Source: Stenotrophomonas maltophilia | GTDB lineage: Bacteria; Pseudomonadota; Gammaproteobacteria; Xanthomonadales; Xanthomonadaceae | Length of the DNA stretch: 64,000 bases | Assembly: GCF_004684085.1 (NCBI RefSeq) | Contig: NZ_SRHZ01000029.1 | Span: 62,001 to 126,000, forward strand | Direction of reading: 5' to 3' | In this document: in pieces, positions 17,211 through 25,607 of the stretch | How positions within the stretch are numbered: the first letter of the stretch is position 1 | Layout of the letters: each line of letters starts with the position of its first letter | Made by a program: the position numbers and the translations under genes | Notes under the pieces: model-generated | Told to the model about the DNA's origin: nothing | The model's database searches: none | Seen by the model: only the letters and a program-made list of their open reading frames with translations

Positions 17211-17729
17211 ATGCAATACCTATCATCGAGCGACGACGCCCCGACCCTGCACCTGGTATGCGGCAAGATCGGTGCAGGCAAATCCACCCTGGCGCAGCAG
17301 CTGGCGGCGCCGCCGCGCCACGTGCTGATCAGCGAAGACGCATGGCTGGCGGCGCTGCATCCGGGCGAAATCCATTCCATTGCCGACTATCTCCAGCGCG
17401 CAGCCACGTTGCGCAATGTGCTGACCGGGCATCTGCAGGCGCTGCTGCGGGCGGGGGTGTCAGTTGTGCTCGACTTTCCGTTCAATACGCCGGCCACGCG
17501 TGCGTGGGGGCGTGAGGTATTCGAATCGGCCAGCGCAGCGCATCAACTGCATTTCCTCGATATCGCCGACGAGGTCTGCAAAGCGCGACTGCGCGCTCGC
17601 AATGCGCGCGGCGAGCATCCGTTCCAGACCAGCGATGAGGAGTTCGCACAGATCACCCGCCACTTCGTTGCACCGGCCGCAGGAGAGGGTTTCATCGTGA
17701 TCCGCTATACCGAAGTCGGTTCGATATGA
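17211..17729 (+). CDS. P-loop kinase-like ATP-binding protein (AAA_33 type)
   Basis: 172 residues. Walker A is GKIGAGKST at about residues 18-26; an R-rich lid (KARLRARNARG) lies near 125. It looks like the small P-loop kinase group that also includes zeta toxins and gluconate-kinase-like proteins. AAGGAG precedes the ATG. Substrate unknown. Confidence 0.75.
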   Translation: MQYLSSSDDAPTLHLVCGKIGAGKSTLAQQLAAPPRHVLISEDAWLAALHPGEIHSIADYLQRAATLRNVLTGHLQALLRAGVSVVLDFPFNTPATRAWGREVFESASAAHQLHFLDIADEVCKARLRARNARGEHPFQTSDEEFAQITRHFVAPAAGEGFIVIRYTEVGSI

Positions 17730-17738
17730 CGGGTCGGC

Positions 17739-18656
17739 TCAATCGACGAACGACGGCTTGCCTTCGGTAGCGGTCTGCACCAGCGTCCTGCGGAAGGTCT
17801 CGACCAGCGGGCGCAGGTTGATGCGGTGCCAGGCCGCCCACAGCGGTGTGCGGTAGCTGAACCACGGCAGCTCGCGCAGCACCACGCCCTCCGGTGCCTG
17901 GTGGTCCAGGCTGCGCTGGAGGGTGGTCAGGCCCAGCCCCGCGGCGACCAGCCCAAGCGCGGCCAGTGGTTCGGTCGCTTCCATGGCGATGGTCGGGGTG
18001 AAACCGGCCTTCGCGCAGGCGGCGATGAAGGTGTCATGGCGCAGCGCGCTTTCCTTGTGCATCACGCCGATCCACTGCTGGCTGGCCAGATCCTCGGGCG
18101 TGATGGTCTCTGCGCTGGCCAATGGGTGGCCGGCCGGCAGCGCCAGCAGCATCGGATCGTTCAGCACCTGCGTGGCCTCCAGGTCCGGATCGTCGAGCGC
18201 CGGTGGTTCGCAGACCAGGGCGATGTCCAGGCTGCGTTGGCGCAGGCCTTCCAGCTGCACGTCCGACTGCTGGTTGTACAGCGCGATGTGTACGGCAGGA
18301 CGGTCGCCGCGCAGTTCGCGCAGGGCGGTGGGCAATACGCCGGAGTGCATCGCGTATTCCAGATAGCCGATGCACAGGCCGCCTTCATCGCCGCGGCCGA
18401 GCCGGCGCGCCAGCGATTCCAGCCGGTTGGCGTGGGTCAGCAAGGCGCGCGCCTCGGCCAGGAAGGTGCGGCCATCGGCGGTGAGCCGGATCCGCTGCTG
18501 CGAGCGCTCGAACAGCTGCAGTTCCAGCCGTTCCTCCAGCTGGGCGATCTGCCGGCTGAGCGGGGATTGGGAGATGTGAAGGCGCTCGGCGGCCCGGCCG
18601 ACGTGTTCATCTTCGGCGACGGCCACGAAATAGCGCAGTTGGCGGAGATCGAGCAT
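17739..18656 (-). CDS. LysR-family transcriptional regulator
   Basis: 305 residues. N-terminal wHTH (LRQLRYFVAVAEDEHVGRAA, ISQSPLSRQI) and a substrate-binding domain thereafter. It is divergent from the aldo/keto reductase gene (103 bp between starts) and is its likely regulator. Confidence 0.92.
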   Translation of the reverse strand: MLDLRQLRYFVAVAEDEHVGRAAERLHISQSPLSRQIAQLEERLELQLFERSQQRIRLTADGRTFLAEARALLTHANRLESLARRLGRGDEGGLCIGYLEYAMHSGVLPTALRELRGDRPAVHIALYNQQSDVQLEGLRQRSLDIALVCEPPALDDPDLEATQVLNDPMLLALPAGHPLASAETITPEDLASQQWIGVMHKESALRHDTFIAACAKAGFTPTIAMEATEPLAALGLVAAGLGLTTLQRSLDHQAPEGVVLRELPWFSYRTPLWAAWHRINLRPLVETFRRTLVQTATEGKPSFVD

Positions 18657-18759
18657 AAGACCATCCGGGACTCAAGAAGGATAAATTATGTCTTGGACAG
18701 TCTTATCGGGCAAGCCTAGCCTATGCCTCAACCTCAACAACCTCCCCAAGGGGAACCCC

Positions 18760-19779
18760 ATGAGCATCAACACTCTGCTGGCTGGCAAGACCCTCGGCTT
18801 CGGGACCGCGCCGCTGGGCAACATGTTCCGTGACATCCCGGAAGCCGAGGCCCAGGCCACGGTGGACGCGGCCTGGGAACAGGGCACCCGCTACTTCGAT
18901 ACCGCTCCGTTCTACGGCGCCGGCCTGGCCGAGATCCGGCTCGGCGACGCGCTGGCCAAGCGCAACCGCGACGACTTCGTGCTCAGCACCAAGGTCGGCC
19001 GCCTGATCCTGGACGAAGTGGAAGACACCAGCGCCCGCGACCTTGGCGAGAAGGGCGGCCTCTTCGTTGCCGGCCGCCCCAACAAGCTGGTCAACGACTA
19101 CTCGGCCGATGCCACCCTGCGCTCGATCGACGACAGCCTCAAGCGCCTGAAGACCGACCGCCTGGATATCGTCTGGGTGCACGACATCGCCCAGGACTTC
19201 TACGGCGATGAATGGCTGTCGTACTTCGAGACCGCACGCCGCGGCGCCTTCAAGGTCCTGACCCGCCTGCGCGAGGAAGGCGTGATCAAGGCCTGGGGCC
19301 TGGGCGTCAACCGTGTCGAGCCGATCGAGCTGACCCTGGACCTGGACGAAGCCCGTCCAGACGGCTTCCTGCTGGCCGGCCGCTACTCGCTGCTCGACCA
19401 CGAGCGTGCGCTGCAGCGGGTGATGCCGAAGGCGGCCGAACGCAACACCGGCATCGTGGTCGGCGGTCCGTACAGCTCCGGCGTGCTGGCCGGTGGCAGC
19501 CACTTCGAGTACCAGAAGGCGTCGCCGGAGATCCTGGCCAAGGTCGAGCGCATCAAGGCCATCGCGGCCGAGTACGGCATCAGCATCAAGGCGGCCGCCC
19601 TGCAGTTCTCGCTGGCCAACCCGGCGGTGGCGGCGGTGATTCCGGGCGCCAGCCGTCCCGAGCGCATCGCCGAAGACTACGCCGCACTGAAGGAGATCAT
19701 CCCGGCCGGGTTCTGGCAGGAGCTGCGCGCCCAGGGCCTGGTCGCGGCCAACGCCCCGCTGCCGATCGACAACATCTGA
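18760..19779 (+). CDS. aldo/keto reductase
   Basis: 339 residues. TIM-barrel NADPH-dependent oxidoreductase; Asp, Tyr and Lys of the catalytic set are seen in YFDTAPFYG and STKVG, and VIPGASRP is the NADPH-binding region. It resembles the D-threo-aldose/pyridoxal dehydrogenase branch. Start chosen at 18760 because AAGGGG precedes it. Followed after 20 bp by the SRPBCC gene. Confidence 0.9.
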   Translation: MSINTLLAGKTLGFGTAPLGNMFRDIPEAEAQATVDAAWEQGTRYFDTAPFYGAGLAEIRLGDALAKRNRDDFVLSTKVGRLILDEVEDTSARDLGEKGGLFVAGRPNKLVNDYSADATLRSIDDSLKRLKTDRLDIVWVHDIAQDFYGDEWLSYFETARRGAFKVLTRLREEGVIKAWGLGVNRVEPIELTLDLDEARPDGFLLAGRYSLLDHERALQRVMPKAAERNTGIVVGGPYSSGVLAGGSHFEYQKASPEILAKVERIKAIAAEYGISIKAAALQFSLANPAVAAVIPGASRPERIAEDYAALKEIIPAGFWQELRAQGLVAANAPLPIDNI

Positions 19780-19799
19780 GTCCCCAAGGAGACCTTCCC

Positions 19800-20210
19800 A
19801 TGGCAACTGCATCTGTATCCATCACTGTGCCGACCCCGGCCGACCAGGTCTGGAACCTCATCGGCGGCTTCGATTCACTGCCCGACTGGCTTCCGTACAT
19901 CCCCCAGAGCACGCTCAGCGAAGGCGGTCGCGTGCGCCATCTGGCCAATCCCGATGGCGATGCCATCGTCGAGCGCCTGGAAGCCTTCGATCAGGCCGAT
20001 CGCAGCTACACCTACTCGATCCTGCAGGCTCCGTTCCCGGTCACCGGCTATCACTCCACGCTGCGTGTGGTCGAGCAGGGCGGCGGTTCGCGGGTCGACT
20101 GGTCCGGTGAGTTCACCCCGATCGGCGTCAGCGACGAAGAAGCGTCCGCATTGTTCCAGGGCATCTATCGCGATGGCCTGAAGGCACTGGAAACCACACT
20201 GGCCGGGTGA
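19800..20210 (+). CDS. SRPBCC-family protein
   Basis: 136 residues. The START/Bet v1-like helix-grip pattern is seen (VTPADQVWNLI-type start, WLPYIP, the YTYSIL strand). AAGGAG precedes the ATG. Probably co-transcribed with the reductase and may bind its hydrophobic substrate or product. Confidence 0.8.
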   Translation: MATASVSITVPTPADQVWNLIGGFDSLPDWLPYIPQSTLSEGGRVRHLANPDGDAIVERLEAFDQADRSYTYSILQAPFPVTGYHSTLRVVEQGGGSRVDWSGEFTPIGVSDEEASALFQGIYRDGLKALETTLAG

Positions 20211-20238
20211 ATGCCCGCGTGGCGTTGATCGCATGCAG

Positions 20239-20264
20239 GCGCCCCGGCCAGTCCGGGGCGTTTG
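20239..20264. terminator. Hairpin between convergent genes
   Basis: GCCCCGG / CCGGGGC stem followed by GTTT on the plus strand. Confidence 0.45.
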
Positions 20265-20268
20265 CGTG

Positions 20269-20763
20269 TCAGCGTGCGGGCGTCGGTCCACCGCAGGCGA
20301 CGCGGTGCATGGGAAAGTCCATTGCCTGCTTGGGATTGTCCTGGGCGATCTCGATGCGCGCATGCGCGCGCTGGTCGTCGAGGCGCCGGTAGTGGATACG
20401 CTGTGGGAAGTCGTTGGCGGGATTCTCGAACACGGCTTCATTGCCTTCGACCCGGGTGGCGTTGAAGTCTGTGGCGTTCTGACCAGAGGGCAGGGCGGTC
20501 AGCACCAGGCGCCCATCATCGTGCTGGCGCAGTTGCATGAACTCGAAGCCTACTGTGCGGCCGTCCCGCAGGCTGCGGCTGCTGCCGAACAGGGTGTTGC
20601 CAGCCAGGGTGGACCACTGCTCGCCGGCACCGGCCGGCTGGCCATCAAGCTGCCAGCAACCGGCCAGCCAGGCCAGGTGTTCGATCTTCGACGGTGCGGC
20701 GGACGATGCGTGCGGGGCTGCGAGCAGCAGCGGCAACAGGGCCAGGGCGATGCGGAGCGACAT
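20269..20763 (-). CDS. exported DUF6265-like protein
   Basis: 164 residues. A signal peptide (about 22 residues) is followed by a lipocalin-like beta domain with LAWLAGCWQLDG and later FENPANDFPQRIHYRR, the pattern of DUF6265 proteins. GGAGG before the ATG at 20763 decides the start. Role unknown. Confidence 0.7.
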   Translation of the reverse strand: MSLRIALALLPLLLAAPHASSAAPSKIEHLAWLAGCWQLDGQPAGAGEQWSTLAGNTLFGSSRSLRDGRTVGFEFMQLRQHDDGRLVLTALPSGQNATDFNATRVEGNEAVFENPANDFPQRIHYRRLDDQRAHARIEIAQDNPKQAMDFPMHRVACGGPTPAR

Positions 20764-20897
20764 CGGTGCCTCCATGCGCGGGGATGTGCGGCCTGTATAG
20801 CGCCCCAGGGACGAGGCGGCCAGTGCTGTCCTTTCCAATGTTGATTCCGATACGATCTGTCGCATTGAGCCCGCCTTGCTTGACCCGGAGTCCCATC

Positions 20898-21731
20898 ATG
20901 GTCGACCGTCTCGCCATCCTGCTTGAACGCTTCGCGGTCACCGCCTCGGTATTCCATGCGGGTGCGCTATGCGGCATCCATACGCTGGACGGTGAAGACG
21001 AGGCCGGCCAGCTGCATCTGGTGCGGCGCGGCCCGCTGCAGGTCAGCCACGGCCAGCAGATCGTGCAGGTTGAAGTGCCAAGCCTGCTGCTGTATCCGCG
21101 GCCGATGCCGCATCGCTTCAGCTCCGACCCGAAGCACGGTGCCGACATGGCCTGCGCCAACCTGCATTTCGAAGGTGGCCGGCTCAATCCGATCAGTGCC
21201 GCGCTGCCTGATTTCATCTGCCTGCCGCTGGCTGATCTGTACGGCGGCAACGCGGCGCTGGAGCTGCTGTTCGAAGAAGCGTTCGAGCAGCGCTGCGGGC
21301 GGGCGGCGATGGTCAACCGGCTGTTCGAGGTAGTGATGATCCAGGTGCTGCGCCAGCTGATGGAAGGCGGCGAGATGCGCGGCGGCCTGTTCGCCGGGCT
21401 GGGTCATCCGCGGCTGCGGCTGGCGCTGGTGGCGATGCATGAAGCGCCCGCACAGTCCTGGACCCTGGAAGACCTGGCCGAGGTGGCTGGCATGTCACGC
21501 AGCGTGTTCGCTGCCAGCTTCCGCGAGGCGATGGGAACGACTCCGGGCCAGTACCTGCAGGGCTGGCGGGTGGGTCTGGCCCAACAGGCGCTGCGACAGG
21601 GGCGGCCGCTGAAACGCATTGCCGACGACGTGGGCTATGGCAGCGAAGCGGCGCTGTCGCGGGCGTTCAAGTCGCACACCGGGCAGTCGCCGCGGGAATG
21701 GCGCGGGCAGGCACGGGTCGGCGCAGCTTGA
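20898..21731 (+). CDS. AraC-family regulator (cupin N-domain)
   Basis: 277 residues. N-terminal cupin_6-type ligand domain (about 1-180) and two C-terminal HTHs (LEDLAEVAGMSRSVFAASFR; RIADDVGYGSEAALSRAF). The effector is unknown. It ends 4 bp before the convergent crcB gene. Confidence 0.88.
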   Translation: MVDRLAILLERFAVTASVFHAGALCGIHTLDGEDEAGQLHLVRRGPLQVSHGQQIVQVEVPSLLLYPRPMPHRFSSDPKHGADMACANLHFEGGRLNPISAALPDFICLPLADLYGGNAALELLFEEAFEQRCGRAAMVNRLFEVVMIQVLRQLMEGGEMRGGLFAGLGHPRLRLALVAMHEAPAQSWTLEDLAEVAGMSRSVFAASFREAMGTTPGQYLQGWRVGLAQQALRQGRPLKRIADDVGYGSEAALSRAFKSHTGQSPREWRGQARVGAA

Positions 21732-21735
21732 TCGG

Positions 21736-22128
21736 TCAGCCCAGCACCAGCCGGGCCAGCTTCATCCCGCCGAACAGCCCGGCCAGGCCCAAAGCCACCG
21801 AGCCACCGGCATACAGTGCCGCCAGTCCATGCTGGCCACGCTGCAGCAGCAGGCCGATCTCCAGCGCGTAGGTGGAAAACGTGGTGTAGCCGCCGAGGAT
21901 GCCGGTGGCCAGCAACAGGCGCAGCTGCGGCGAGGCGCCATTGCGCATGGCGAAGACCTCGACCACCACGCCCATCAGCAGCGCACCGCTGATGTTGATC
22001 AGGAAGGTCGACCAGGGCCAGGGACTGCCGACCGCCACCCGCGCGCCGATCAGGTTGCAGGCATGGCGCAGGCAGGCGCCGATGCCGCCGCCAACGAAGA
22101 CCAGGAAATAGTTGTTCAAAGCTTGCAT
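21736..22128 (-). CDS. crcB: fluoride exporter CrcB
   Basis: 130 residues with four membrane segments. The family motifs are visible: GGGIGACLRH at the N terminus, FLINISGALLMG and ILGGYTTFSTYALE. Fluc/CrcB forms dual-topology dimers that export fluoride. The ATG at 22128 matches family length; the longer frame runs into the leader. A fluoride riboswitch lies in the leader. Confidence 0.95.
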   Translation of the reverse strand: MQALNNYFLVFVGGGIGACLRHACNLIGARVAVGSPWPWSTFLINISGALLMGVVVEVFAMRNGASPQLRLLLATGILGGYTTFSTYALEIGLLLQRGQHGLAALYAGGSVALGLAGLFGGMKLARLVLG

Positions 22129-22213
22129 TGCGTGCCTCGAGTGCGGGTTCGCAGGGTCGATGGCGAACGCCGAGGGCAGGCACGGCCTGCCGTCGACGAA
22201 CACCCGGTTCGTC

Positions 22214-22268
22214 TTGGCAGGAGCCATCAGCCCTCTCAGGCGGTTATCGGGGGAGCCCCATCCCCATC
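22214..22268 (-). ncRNA. Fluoride riboswitch (crcB motif)
   Basis: Read leftward, the leader contains GGGGATG, GGCTCCCCC, GATAACCGCC, GAGAGGGC and TGATGGCTCC in order. This matches the crcB-motif aptamer, with pairing between GGCTCC-type segments and the pseudoknotted loop. It lies about 86 nt upstream of the crcB ATG, as expected for fluoride-induced expression. Confidence 0.9.
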
Positions 22269-22296
22269 GTCGTCCATGCTACCAGCGGTGGCGCGT

Positions 22297-22731
22297 TCAC
22301 GTCATCGAGGTCATCAGCACGCGGGCCACCTTGCTGCGGCTGAAACCGTCCATCAGCAGTTCGAAGGCCAACAGATCCAGTGCCGCGTGGCGGCGATGGT
22401 CGATCTCCAGTCCGTTTTCGGCGACCAGGTGGCTGACCAGTTCGTAGGCGTCCTGCCAGACGTCCAGATGGGCCTGGCTGGGAATGTAGGCGCTGCCGGG
22501 TTCACCAACGCCGAGCCCGCTGATGCCATACAGCAGTTCGCGCGCGTCCAGCTTGGCCGCATCGGCGATGCGGAACAGCTGTTCGGCCTTCACGTGCGAG
22601 GGGCTGACGTGGTCGTTGAGCCAGTTGCTGATGGTTGCCGTCGTCGAGTGCGCGGCGCGGGCCAGATCGGCCGGGCGTGGGTGCCCGGCTTTCTTCATGG
22701 CGGTAGCGAGTCGTTGGCCGAGAGTATTCAT
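22297..22731 (-). CDS. CI-like XRE transcriptional regulator
   Basis: 144 residues. N-terminal HTH at about 5-60 (RPADLARAAHSTTATISNWL) and a C-terminal helical domain without an S24 peptidase motif. It is divergent from a Cro-like gene with a 78-bp shared control region, the layout of a phage switch, but no other phage gene lies near it. Confidence 0.75.
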   Translation of the reverse strand: MNTLGQRLATAMKKAGHPRPADLARAAHSTTATISNWLNDHVSPSHVKAEQLFRIADAAKLDARELLYGISGLGVGEPGSAYIPSQAHLDVWQDAYELVSHLVAENGLEIDHRRHAALDLLAFELLMDGFSRSKVARVLMTSMT

Positions 22732-22739
22732 CTATGCAA

Positions 22740-22800
22740 GCCAGCTTAACGCGTGGAATGCGAAGAATCCTTGTCGCAAGAATAAGGCTGGTTAACAGAA
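22740..22800. promoter_or_regulatory. Shared control region of the divergent CI/Cro-like pair
   Basis: Contains CTTG-TCG-CAAG (22770-22780), a short palindrome, and CCAGCTTAAC (22741) and GCTGGTTAAC (22788), which combine an inverted CCAGC/GCTGG with a repeated TTAAC. Likely operator sites. Confidence 0.5.
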
Positions 22801-22809
22801 GGACCGACC

Positions 22810-23019
22810 ATGACCGAATTCTGGAGCAAGGGGCAGGTGCGCACCCGGCTGGGCTTCCGGACCGACGCTGAACTGGCGCGCTTCTTTGGCATAAGCCGAT
22901 CGGCAGTGTCGCAATGGCCCAGGGACTTTCCCATTCCTGCGTTGCGGCAGTACATCCTGCATCAGCGCTACCCAGGCCTGTTCCCTGCTACTGAGGCTGC
23001 GGAAGGCAAATCCATCTGA
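22810..23019 (+). CDS. Cro-like HTH protein
   Basis: 69 residues. HTH seen as TDAELARFFGISRSAVSQWP, close to Cro and YdaS-type proteins. AGAAGGA precedes the ATG. It is divergent from the CI-like gene and probably antagonises it. Confidence 0.72.
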   Translation: MTEFWSKGQVRTRLGFRTDAELARFFGISRSAVSQWPRDFPIPALRQYILHQRYPGLFPATEAAEGKSI

Positions 23020-23371
23020 TCTGCGCCGCATTCTGTCGTATCTAGCGCTCTAAGCACTTTTTGTTAAGCATACTTAGCAACATAGGCAAATTCGATCAAT
23101 CCGGGCTTGCCGATCAGTGGTATCTACTGGCGAGAAGGGGGGCGAGGCCGGCCGAGTGTCGGCTTAGACCCGTGTGGCGACCTTGTGCTTCCGTATGCAG
23201 TTTTGTGAACGATTAATAATTTCGATCACGAATGTCGCTGCATGTAATTGACGTGTCGTGAAATCTATGACTAATTGGCATCAACTGGGCGTGAAGCCCG
23301 GGAGTCTTTCAGTAGCACGCAAGTGAATCGGTAGACCGTCAACGATGCAGAACAAGTCCAACGGAGGTCGT
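23020..23371. other. 350-bp AT-richer region without a gene
   Basis: No convincing ORF. It contains an imperfect inverted repeat, TTGTTAAG-cata-CTTAGCAA-like (about 23061-23080), and AT-rich stretches unlike the surrounding host DNA. Possibly a leftover of a lost mobile element or a long leader of the gene at 23372. Confidence 0.4.
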
Positions 23372-23608
23372 ATGGAATACGGCATGCATGGCTTGGCTGA
23401 ACGGGTACGCCGCGAACTGGAAGCCAGTTATCACAAACACGGATGCGGTCCGGCGTTCTGGGATACCTACCAGCAGGTGCTGGATCGCCTCGTCCCGCAG
23501 GGGACCGAGCGTACCGAAGTCACCAACGAAATGGCGCTGATCATCGAACAGCTGGGCATTGTCCGACGTGCGCAGCTTGTCCCGCCGAACGCCAGCGGGC
23601 CGCGTTGA
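23372..23608 (+). CDS. hypothetical small protein
   Basis: 78 residues from ATG at 23372, which has GGAGGT upstream. Helical, soluble, no domain recognised. Convergent with the ferredoxin gene, one base apart. Confidence 0.5.
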   Translation: MEYGMHGLAERVRRELEASYHKHGCGPAFWDTYQQVLDRLVPQGTERTEVTNEMALIIEQLGIVRRAQLVPPNASGPR

Positions 23609-23609
23609 T

Positions 23610-24659
23610 TCAGAGCAGGCGCCATGCGCCGCAGGCAAGCAGCGCCAGCAGCATTGAAAGCAGGCCCAGGGTCCGCGGTCGCCACCAGCGCCGCGGTTGC
23701 CCGGCCATGGCCTGCGGACTGCAGTAACGCACCAGCCCCGGACCGAAGCCGGCCCGGTGCTGCTGCTGTGCGCAGGCCTCCAGGCAGGCACCACACGCCA
23801 GGCAATCGGCCTGCGGCCCCTGGCGGATGTCCAGCTGCATCGGACAGGCCCTGACGCAGGCAGCGCAATCGGTGCAGTCACCGAGACGGTCCGCGCTGAA
23901 GGTCGGCATCGGTCCGGCCAGCAGCGGATGTGCTGCGCGGAACACGTAATCCTGCGCTGTGGTCGGATCGAGCAGGCCGCGACGGCGGCCGAGCACGCCG
24001 CCCAGGCCCGATGGGCGGGGACCGCGAGGTTCCCCGCGACGTGCGTCGTACAGCATGCGCGGCGTGTGTGGATCGGTCAGCAGTGGCTGCATGCGTGCGA
24101 ATGGGCACAGCGATCGGCAGACCTGCTCGCGCAGGAAGCCTGCATTGCCCCAGGTAGCGGTCGCATAGAACAGCACCCAGAACATTTCCCAACGGCTCCA
24201 GCCGGCCTGCGGCAGTGCCGACAGCAGCTCCCCGATGGGACTGAACAGCCCGACGAAGGTGACGCCGGTCCAAAGTGACAACAGTCCCCAGGCCGCCTGC
24301 GTGGCGGGGCGCGCCGCGGATGCCGGCAGTACGCGCGCCACGGCCCGTGCGATCCAGTCGAAGGCTCGGCGCCACAGCGTCTGCGGGCAGGCATGGCCGC
24401 ACCAGATGCGCCCGGCGAGATGGGTGAGCAACGCAAGGCCCACCGCCAGTGCGGCCAGTAGTCCGATCAGCACGCCGACGTCGCCCGGCCACAGTGTCCA
24501 GCCGAACAGGTCGAAGCGTCGCGCGTTGATGTCCAGCAGCAGGGCCTGGCGACCGTCCCAGCGCAGCCACGGCAGTGCGTAGAACAGCATCAGAAGGGCG
24601 GCGCTGAGTGGGCCGCGCCAGTGCCAGGGGCGGGATGTCATGGTGCAGGTCGTGCTCAT
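23610..24659 (-). CDS. CcoG/FixG-like 4Fe-4S membrane ferredoxin
   Basis: 349 residues. About five membrane segments; WCGHACPQTLW and CRSLCPFARM are the CcoG signatures, and two C-terminal clusters (CTDCAACVRACP, CLACGACLEAC) would bind 4Fe-4S centres. CcoG helps copper handling in cbb3 oxidase assembly. It is shorter than classical CcoG and may lack the C-terminal Ig-like domain. It overlaps the small upstream gene by ATGA. Confidence 0.85.
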   Translation of the reverse strand: MSTTCTMTSRPWHWRGPLSAALLMLFYALPWLRWDGRQALLLDINARRFDLFGWTLWPGDVGVLIGLLAALAVGLALLTHLAGRIWCGHACPQTLWRRAFDWIARAVARVLPASAARPATQAAWGLLSLWTGVTFVGLFSPIGELLSALPQAGWSRWEMFWVLFYATATWGNAGFLREQVCRSLCPFARMQPLLTDPHTPRMLYDARRGEPRGPRPSGLGGVLGRRRGLLDPTTAQDYVFRAAHPLLAGPMPTFSADRLGDCTDCAACVRACPMQLDIRQGPQADCLACGACLEACAQQQHRAGFGPGLVRYCSPQAMAGQPRRWWRPRTLGLLSMLLALLACGAWRLL

Positions 24660-24943
24660 CCCAGCGGCAACTCGTCGTCATCGTCGCTCGGCATCGGTCG
24701 CTGCAGATACCAGGTGACTGCACTGGACAGCGCCGTCACCGCCCAGAACATGAAGAAGCCGGCGGTATAGCCCAGCTCACGGCTGATCGCCGTGCCGGGG
24801 AAACTGATGGCCTGCAGGCGCAGCGGGTCGACGAAGGCGAAGAACACCACGCTGGCCACGCCGGCGGCGATGAAACTGGGCCAGAGGATGGCACCCCAAT
24901 GCTGGATCAACCGCTGGCGTTGGTTGGGAGAGGGTCTGTTCAT
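24656..24943 (-). CDS. small membrane protein upstream of the CcoG-like gene
   Basis: 95 residues with two membrane segments (about 20-40 and 55-78) and an acidic C terminus (DDDDE). Coupled by ATGA to the CcoG-like gene, so likely linked to terminal oxidase assembly. The FNR-type box at 25058 lies 115 bp upstream. Confidence 0.65.
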   Translation of the reverse strand: MNRPSPNQRQRLIQHWGAILWPSFIAAGVASVVFFAFVDPLRLQAISFPGTAISRELGYTAGFFMFWAVTALSSAVTWYLQRPMPSDDDDELPLG

Positions 24944-25057
24944 GCTGTCCCGGATTGAAAAGGGGGCGGCGCGTATACTTCGCCGGGGCTGGCGCAGCAT
25001 CCGCAGGGCATGCTTCCTGCAAGCGTGCCAGCGTAGGTGCAGCCGACTGCGCCGACA

Positions 25058-25071
25058 TTGATCTGGATCAA
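25058..25071. promoter_or_regulatory. FNR/ANR box, perfect
   Basis: TTGATCTGGATCAA matches TTGAT-N4-ATCAA exactly. It sits between the leftward CcoG set and the globin gene (58 bp before its start) and may serve both. Confidence 0.8.
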
Positions 25072-25122
25072 CGGTGGTGGCAGCCGGCTGCGGCACACTG
25101 CCGGCAAGCTTTGGGTGCCTCG

Positions 25123-25563
25123 ATGAACGCAATACCCCCGTCAGTCCTACCCGTTGCCTCGCCCGAGTTGTGCAGCGAGCAGGAAGTGACCCGCCTGGTC
25201 CACGACTTCTATGCCCGCGTGCGCGAGGAAGATCGGCTGGGGCCGGTGTTTGGTGCGCACGTCCACGACTGGCCGGAGCACCTGGCGCAGCTGGTCGATT
25301 TCTGGTCGGCGATGCTGCGTGGTACGCGCCGTTTCAAGGGCTCGCCGATGTCCAAGCACATGGCCATCGAGCTGGACAAGGACCTGTTCGACCGTTGGCT
25401 GGTGCTGTTCCGGATCACCACCGCCGAATGCAACAACCCACCGATGCAGGAACTGGCCAACGATGTGGCCGCACGCATCGGTGACACCTTCTGGAAGCGC
25501 TACCAGATGATGCGCTGGCCGCAGGTTGGCCTGCCAGTGCTGGGCAGCCCCGCCAAGGATTGA
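25123..25563 (+). CDS. group III truncated haemoglobin
   Basis: 146 residues. The pattern VHDFYARVREEDRLGPVF, followed by WPEHLAQLVDFWSAML and a HMAIE stretch, fits group III truncated globins. It binds haem and handles O2 or NO, or works with haem metabolism at low oxygen. Followed by hemN. Confidence 0.85.
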   Translation: MNAIPPSVLPVASPELCSEQEVTRLVHDFYARVREEDRLGPVFGAHVHDWPEHLAQLVDFWSAMLRGTRRFKGSPMSKHMAIELDKDLFDRWLVLFRITTAECNNPPMQELANDVAARIGDTFWKRYQMMRWPQVGLPVLGSPAKD

Positions 25564-25573
25564 TCTGGGTCAA
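25560..25573. promoter_or_regulatory. FNR/ANR box, one mismatch
   Basis: TTGATCTGGGTCAA overlaps the globin stop codon and lies about 41 bp upstream of the hemN start. Confidence 0.65.
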
Positions 25574-25607
25574 GGCGGCGCAGGCCGCCCGGCGCGATGC
25601 TTGCGGC

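Noticed and set aside
22297..23019. CI/Cro-like pair as part of the 27-64 kb prophage
   Set aside because: Lies 4 kb outside the tRNA-Leu att site and that prophage has its own CI/Cro pair.
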